From Myxococcota bacterium (GTDB taxonomy: Bacteria > Myxococcota_A > UBA9042 > DTJE01), in NCBI GenBank assembly GCA_029975745.1, contig JARKOL010000163.1:1-38371 (forward strand): a stretch of DNA of 38,371 nucleotides. The letters are read 5' to 3'. A program made the position numbers and the translations under genes. This document shows, one piece after another, positions 35,649-38,371 of this stretch. The notes below the pieces were generated by a model. The model did no database searches, was not told the origin of the DNA, and saw nothing but the letters and a program-made list of their open reading frames with translations. The first letter of the stretch is position 1. Each line of letters opens with the position of its first letter.

Positions 35649-35685
35649 AAGGCCCTCCAATTCGTTGCGGAGGGGCCCGATCCGG

Positions 35686-35715
35686 TTGACAGCCGGTTCC
35701 CGAATCGGATATCCT
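35686..35715 (+). promoter_or_regulatory. Candidate sigma70 promoter (TTGACA-N18-TATCCT) upstream of the BamD-like gene
   Basis: ttgaca 35686-35691, tatcct 35710-35715; start codon at 35745. Confidence 0.6.
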
Positions 35716-35744
35716 ACACGCGCCTTTGCGTGCGCCGAGAATTG

Positions 35745-36593
35745 ATGAAGATGACACGATGGTTGCTGCCGTTCCTGGTCGTTCCGATGCTGCTGGCCGG
35801 CTGCGGCGGCACGACGAAGGCCGTTTCCGGCGGATCCGAGGGCCCCGCGACCCTGTCCCGTCAAAGCGGCTCCGCGTACCTGCGTGGCCTGAACGAACTG
35901 CGCAACGGGGACTACGCGAAATCGATGGAAACCCTCCAGGCCGTGGCCCGGGGGCCGTCGTACGTCCGATACACGGCACTGGCGCGCCTGCGCCTTGCCG
36001 ATGCGCTGTTCTACCAGGAGCAGTTCGACGAGGCGGCGGAGGGCTACCGCGGGTTCATCGAACTGAACGCGTCGGATCCGAACCTGCACTACGCGTACTT
36101 CCGGCTGGCCGAGTCGCGCGTGCGGTCGATCGCCGGCGACTTCCTGCTGATGCCCCCGTCGGACCGCAGGGATCCCCAGCGGGTGTGGGCCGCGCTGAAT
36201 CTGCTGGACGATTTCGTCGGGCGGTTCCCGAACAGTCCGCACATCGACGAGGCGCTGGTCTTGCGCGCGCGCATGGCCCGGACGGTTTCGTCCTACGAGA
36301 TGGAGGTCGCCCGCTTCTACATGTCGCGCAAGAAGCCGGCGGGCGCGGTCAATCGGATCCGGCGGCTGATGAAGACCGTGCCCTCGGTGTTCCGGGATGA
36401 AGCGACCCACCTGGCCCTGGTCGAGGCGCTGGCCGCCGCGAAGGACGGCGCCGGGCTGGAGCGGCAGTGCCAGACGTACCAGGAACTGTTCCCCGCCGGG
36501 CGGTACCGCTCGAAAGTGTCGAAGGCGTGCGCATCGGTGGTGGGGCGCACCGCCCAGTGGAACGATACGGGGATCCAGACGGACGGAGGCTAG
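35745..36593 (+). CDS. BamD/YfiO-like outer membrane assembly TPR lipoprotein
   Basis: Lipobox 'LLAGCGG'; 'YLRGLNELRNGDYAKSMETLQAV...FIELNASDPNLHYAYFRLAESR...VARFYMSRKKPAGAVNRIRRLM'. Confidence 0.72.
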   Translation: MKMTRWLLPFLVVPMLLAGCGGTTKAVSGGSEGPATLSRQSGSAYLRGLNELRNGDYAKSMETLQAVARGPSYVRYTALARLRLADALFYQEQFDEAAEGYRGFIELNASDPNLHYAYFRLAESRVRSIAGDFLLMPPSDRRDPQRVWAALNLLDDFVGRFPNSPHIDEALVLRARMARTVSSYEMEVARFYMSRKKPAGAVNRIRRLMKTVPSVFRDEATHLALVEALAAAKDGAGLERQCQTYQELFPAGRYRSKVSKACASVVGRTAQWNDTGIQTDGG

Positions 36594-36594
36594 C

Positions 36595-37140
36595 ATGTTC
36601 AAGAACTTCCGGGTTGGGGACATGGCGGTTTATCCGGCGCAGGGGGTCGCCGAGGTTCTTGGCATCGAGAGCCGGGAGGTTTCCGGCAACCAGGAAACGT
36701 TCTACATGCTGCGACTGATCGATACGGATCGGCGCATCATGATCCCGCTCAGCAAGGCACTGAGCGTCGGGCTTCGCCAGGTCATCTCGCGGGACGAGGT
36801 GCCGGCGGTCATGGGCTTGCTGAAGTCGAAGCCGGCCCGGCTGTCCCGTCAGAACTGGAATCGCCGCTATCGCGGCTACATCGACAAGCTGAAGACCGGC
36901 AGCGTCTATGACGTGGCCGAGGTGCTTCGCGACCTGTACCTGCTGCGCTACCAGAAGCCGCTTTCGTTCGGCGAACGCCGCCTGCTGGACACCGCCCGGG
37001 AACTGTTGACCCGGGAACTGTCCGTGGCCACTTCGGCCGGCGCGGACGGCATCCAGGCTGAACTGGACGACATCTTCCCGCCGCCTCCTCCCGAGGGAAT
37101 CGACTCCCCGCTCGAGATGGACGTCGCGGTCGAGTCGTAA
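36595..37140 (+). CDS. CarD-family transcriptional regulator
   Basis: 'FRVGDMAVYPAQGVAEVLGIESREVSGNQETFYMLRLIDTDRRIMIPLSKALSVGLRQVIS'; ggagg RBS. Confidence 0.93.
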   Translation: MFKNFRVGDMAVYPAQGVAEVLGIESREVSGNQETFYMLRLIDTDRRIMIPLSKALSVGLRQVISRDEVPAVMGLLKSKPARLSRQNWNRRYRGYIDKLKTGSVYDVAEVLRDLYLLRYQKPLSFGERRLLDTARELLTRELSVATSAGADGIQAELDDIFPPPPPEGIDSPLEMDVAVES

Positions 37141-37168
37141 GAATCCGTCCCCTGGAGAACACTCGACA

Positions 37169-38371
37169 ATGAAACGCTGTTTCGTGGTCCTGGCCCTGGC
37201 GTGCCTGGCTGCTCCAGCGAACGCCGGTGCCGATGGGGATCCGTGCGCCGTGGTGCCCGTCCTGCGGCCGGATGCGTCGGCCGCCGAGGTCATCCGTGCC
37301 GCCGGGGTTCTGGAGCGGACGACCGTTGCGCCCCAGGCGTGCCCGGCCGTGACGGCGTTGGCGTCCGCCATCGTTTCGCGCGGCCTGGAGGTCGGGGACC
37401 TGGACCACGCGGTGGGCGCGTGCGAATACCTCACCCACCGGGCCGGCGGAGTTCCCCGGGACGTGCGTGTCGGGTGCGCTCGGGCCTATGCGTTCGTCGG
37501 AGAGGTGGCGAAGGCCACGGTCCTGCTGGAAGCCCAGGTCGCCGAGGCCGGGGAGGATCGCCCGGGGCGAGTGCGCGCGCTGGTCGGCGCCGCACGGGTG
37601 CTTGAGGAGCGGATCCGCTTCTCGGCCGCGGCACAGTTAGTGGGGCGTGCGGTCCGCGAGGCGCCCGAGGATCCCGAACTGGGATTGCGGTGGGTGGAAA
37701 ACCTGCTCGAGGCAGGGCAGGGCGCCGCCGCGGGATCGGCCTCGGTCGAGGTCGCCGGGCGGTTGCCCGAACTCCGAAGGGAACTGGCCAAACGTCTGGT
37801 GCAGCGCGGCGCGGCCAAGCACGCCGTGGCGCTGGTCGAGGGGCTGGCCGCGACGGGGGTGCGCGAGGATCTGGACGCCGCGGTGTCCATCCTGGCCGGG
37901 AACCGGGATCGGAAGGGGGCGCGAGAGACCGTGCGTCGCTTCGTTCGCGAAGGGGCCGCGGGCGATCAGCGGGGGCGAGCGCTGGTCGGCGCGGATGTTC
38001 TGGATCGACAGGGACTCAGCCTCGAGGCCGCCGAGACGCTGGAGGAGGCGCTGGGCAACCTGGCGGCGGCGGCTCCCGACGCGGTCGAGACGCTGGGGGG
38101 CCTGCTGCTTCGGGCGGGGCGAGCGGAACGGGCGATTGCCGTCCTGGACCGGGCGTTCGAGCTCGGGGGGCGCTCGCTGGAGGCCGGGCTGCGGATCGCC
38201 GACCTGCTGCAGCGCTTCCAGCAGCATCGGGCCGCCGCCGCGCTGTTGCGGCGAATCGCGGACGTGCCGGAAGCCCGGCGGGTCGAACTGGCCCTTCGAG
38301 TCGGGCGAGCCCTGCGGGACGCGGGCGATGCCGACGGGGAGGAAGCCTTCCTGGCCCAGGCGGCCGAGGGC
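37169..38371 (+). CDS. Secreted Ala/Arg-rich TPR-like repeat protein (3' end outside window)
   Basis: MKRCFVVLALACLAAPANAGADGDPC signal peptide; manual translation stays open to the window edge with helical-repeat character. Missing from the ORF track because no stop lies inside the window. Confidence 0.65.
   Translation, partial: MKRCFVVLALACLAAPANAGADGDPCAVVPVLRPDASAAEVIRAAGVLERTTVAPQACPAVTALASAIVSRGLEVGDLDHAVGACEYLTHRAGGVPRDVRVGCARAYAFVGEVAKATVLLEAQVAEAGEDRPGRVRALVGAARVLEERIRFSAAAQLVGRAVREAPEDPELGLRWVENLLEAGQGAAAGSASVEVAGRLPELRRELAKRLVQRGAAKHAVALVEGLAATGVREDLDAAVSILAGNRDRKGARETVRRFVREGAAGDQRGRALVGADVLDRQGLSLEAAETLEEALGNLAAAAPDAVETLGGLLLRAGRAERAIAVLDRAFELGGRSLEAGLRIADLLQRFQQHRAAAALLRRIADVPEARRVELALRVGRALRDAGDADGEEAFLAQAAEG

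Noticed and set aside
35649-35680. Possible Rho-independent terminator (ggccctccaattcgttgcggaggggcc)
   Set aside because: The stem is imperfect and no U-tract follows; too weak to annotate.
33609-36623. 1004-aa minus-strand ORF
   Set aside because: Antisense to well-supported genes (UPF0104, SLT, BamD-like); low-complexity Arg/Gly/Gln/His-rich translation typical of GC-rich antisense frames.

Overview
GC-rich bacterial window that looks like Myxococcota or a related former deltaproteobacterial lineage (inferred from AgmX/PglI-like, CarD, TatT and D/P/G-rich lipoproteins; not proven). About 30 protein-coding genes can be supported. In order: (i) a gluzincin-like HELFH protein (5'-truncated), a DedA/YqaA membrane protein and a PHP-domain lipoprotein; (ii) a lipoprotein/hydrolase block with a frameshifted GH31 (YihQ-like) glycosidase, a D-aminoacylase-type amidohydrolase and a TIM-barrel-like lipoprotein, interspersed with a small family of palindromic intergenic repeats; (iii) an EF-G paralog with a six-run G-quadruplex motif upstream; (iv) a TRAP transporter operon tatT-dctP-dctQ-dctM with an acidic insertion in DctM; (v) a HEAT-repeat protein and a convergent membrane-anchored protein, followed by a degenerate 32-bp tandem repeat; (vi) ExbB/TolQ-ExbD-ExbD plus an AgmX/PglI-type protein; (vii) a compact MCE/Mla-like operon with two different ATPases, two different permeases and one MlaD; (viii) MDR oxidoreductase, LPG-synthase-like membrane protein, lytic transglycosylase, BamD-like, CarD and a 3'-truncated repeat protein. 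The standout observation is the MCE operon. One ATPase has a degenerate ABC signature (LSGGM replaced by VGPSE). The other has an intact signature but a Walker-B Glu to Asp change. This is the complementary pattern expected of an asymmetric heterodimeric ABC transporter. No tRNA, rRNA, CRISPR array or transposase was recognised.
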